Shown: piece after piece, positions 13,885 through 14,100 of the stretch | Layout of the letters: each line of letters starts with the position of its first letter | Numbering within the stretch: position 1 is the stretch's first letter | Translations under genes and position numbers: made by a program | Source of the DNA: Desulfuromonadales bacterium | GTDB lineage: Bacteria; Desulfobacterota; Desulfuromonadia; Desulfuromonadales; JACZKF01 | Assembly: GCA_014860175.1 (NCBI GenBank) | Contig: JACZKF010000447.1 | Location: forward strand, 1 to 14,100 | Length of the DNA: 14,100 nt | Direction of reading: 5' to 3' | Notes under the pieces: model-generated | What the model was told of the DNA's origin: nothing | Databases searched by the model: none | What the model saw: the letters and a program-made list of their open reading frames with translations, nothing else

Positions 13885-14069
13885 TTCGCGTCTATCAGCT
13901 CTGTCTATCTCCTCTGAAACCCCCAACCTGCCGCTTTTATCCTTCCTGTTCGAGCTACGCTGTCGAGGCTTTACGCCGCTATGGTGCGCTCGTCGGATGT
14001 TGGAAAAGCCTCGGTCGGATCTGTCGCTGCCACCCTTTTCACCCTGGCGGTTACGACCCGGTCAAGTGA
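13857..14069 (+). CDS. yidD: Membrane protein insertion efficiency factor YidD
   Basis: 70 residues, typical of the family. It is a small, membrane-associated protein that assists YidC-dependent insertion of inner-membrane proteins. The hydrophobic, amphipathic N-terminus (IFISLIRVYQLCLSPL) precedes the signature CRFYPSCSSYAVEALRRYG at 25-43 and the C-terminal RCHPFHPGGYDPVK at 57-70. The ATG at 13857 follows a strong GGGGAGG and overlaps rnpA by 28 bp, suggesting coupled translation. A start codon with its own ribosome binding site follows at 14097. Confidence 0.96.
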   Translation: MVNRIFISLIRVYQLCLSPLKPPTCRFYPSCSSYAVEALRRYGALVGCWKSLGRICRCHPFHPGGYDPVK

Positions 14070-14096
14070 CCCGACCTGTACATACCGGAGACTTTT

Positions 14097-14100
14097 ATGG
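14097..14100 (+). CDS. Start of the next gene, presumably yidC, cut by the window edge
   Basis: An ATG at 14097 is preceded by CCGGAG (14085-14090) at six bases' spacing, 27 bp after the yidD stop. Only four bases of the gene are present. The identity as membrane insertase YidC is inferred solely from the conserved rpmH-rnpA-yidD-yidC order. Confidence 0.5.

Overview
This window is the replication-origin region of a GC-rich (roughly 55-60%) Gram-negative chromosome. Gene content and order (dnaA-dnaN-recF-gyrB-gyrA, a membrane-anchored TPR protein, gpsA, a periplasmic cyclophilin; divergent rpmH-rnpA-yidD-[yidC]) fit the Desulfuromonadales/Geobacter-Desulfuromonas-Pelobacter group. That placement is from memory of gene order and protein character, not a search. 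GyrB is the long Gram-negative form with the insert in the TOPRIM half, which agrees.

Layout from left to right. Positions 1-214 hold the C-terminal end of a plus-strand gene, probably a class A penicillin-binding protein. It converges on the leftward block through a symmetric terminator at 251-282. From 13035 down to 293, ten genes lie on the minus strand in the order dnaA, dnaN, recF, gyrB, gyrA, TPR protein, gpsA, ppi, EEP-fold protein, nth, mostly with gaps under 75 bp or with overlaps. From 13336 rightward, rpmH, rnpA and yidD are on the plus strand, and a start codon with a ribosome binding site, presumably yidC, is cut by the window edge.

The two main non-coding regions are the dnaA-dnaN spacer (11445-11679) and the dnaA/rpmH divergent spacer (13036-13335). 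Both carry DnaA boxes, so the origin looks bipartite as in Bacillus subtilis. The dnaA-dnaN spacer holds a recognisable unwinding module: two tandem box-like 9-mers, a short GC spacer, a run of DnaA trios (TAG TAG TAA TAA) and an AT-rich stretch leading to dnaN. A perfect TATAAT lies in the AT-rich part.

Functionally the leftward block covers initiation (DnaA), the sliding clamp (DnaN), gap repair (RecF), supercoiling (GyrB/GyrA), phospholipid precursor synthesis (GpsA), periplasmic folding (cyclophilin) and base excision repair (Nth). The rightward block covers ribosomal protein L34, the RNase P protein and membrane protein insertion (YidD, YidC).

I see no mobile element, CRISPR array, tRNA, rRNA or accessory defence system, and I do not claim a new system. 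The points worth a second look are the origin unwinding module, a DnaA-box cluster in the EEP-nth gap, a dnaA start with an anti-Shine-Dalgarno-like sequence in place of a ribosome binding site, an EEP-fold protein with several catalytic residues replaced, the gyrA/TPR overlap, an AT-rich palindrome between gyrB and gyrA, and an AT-rich patch inside dnaN.
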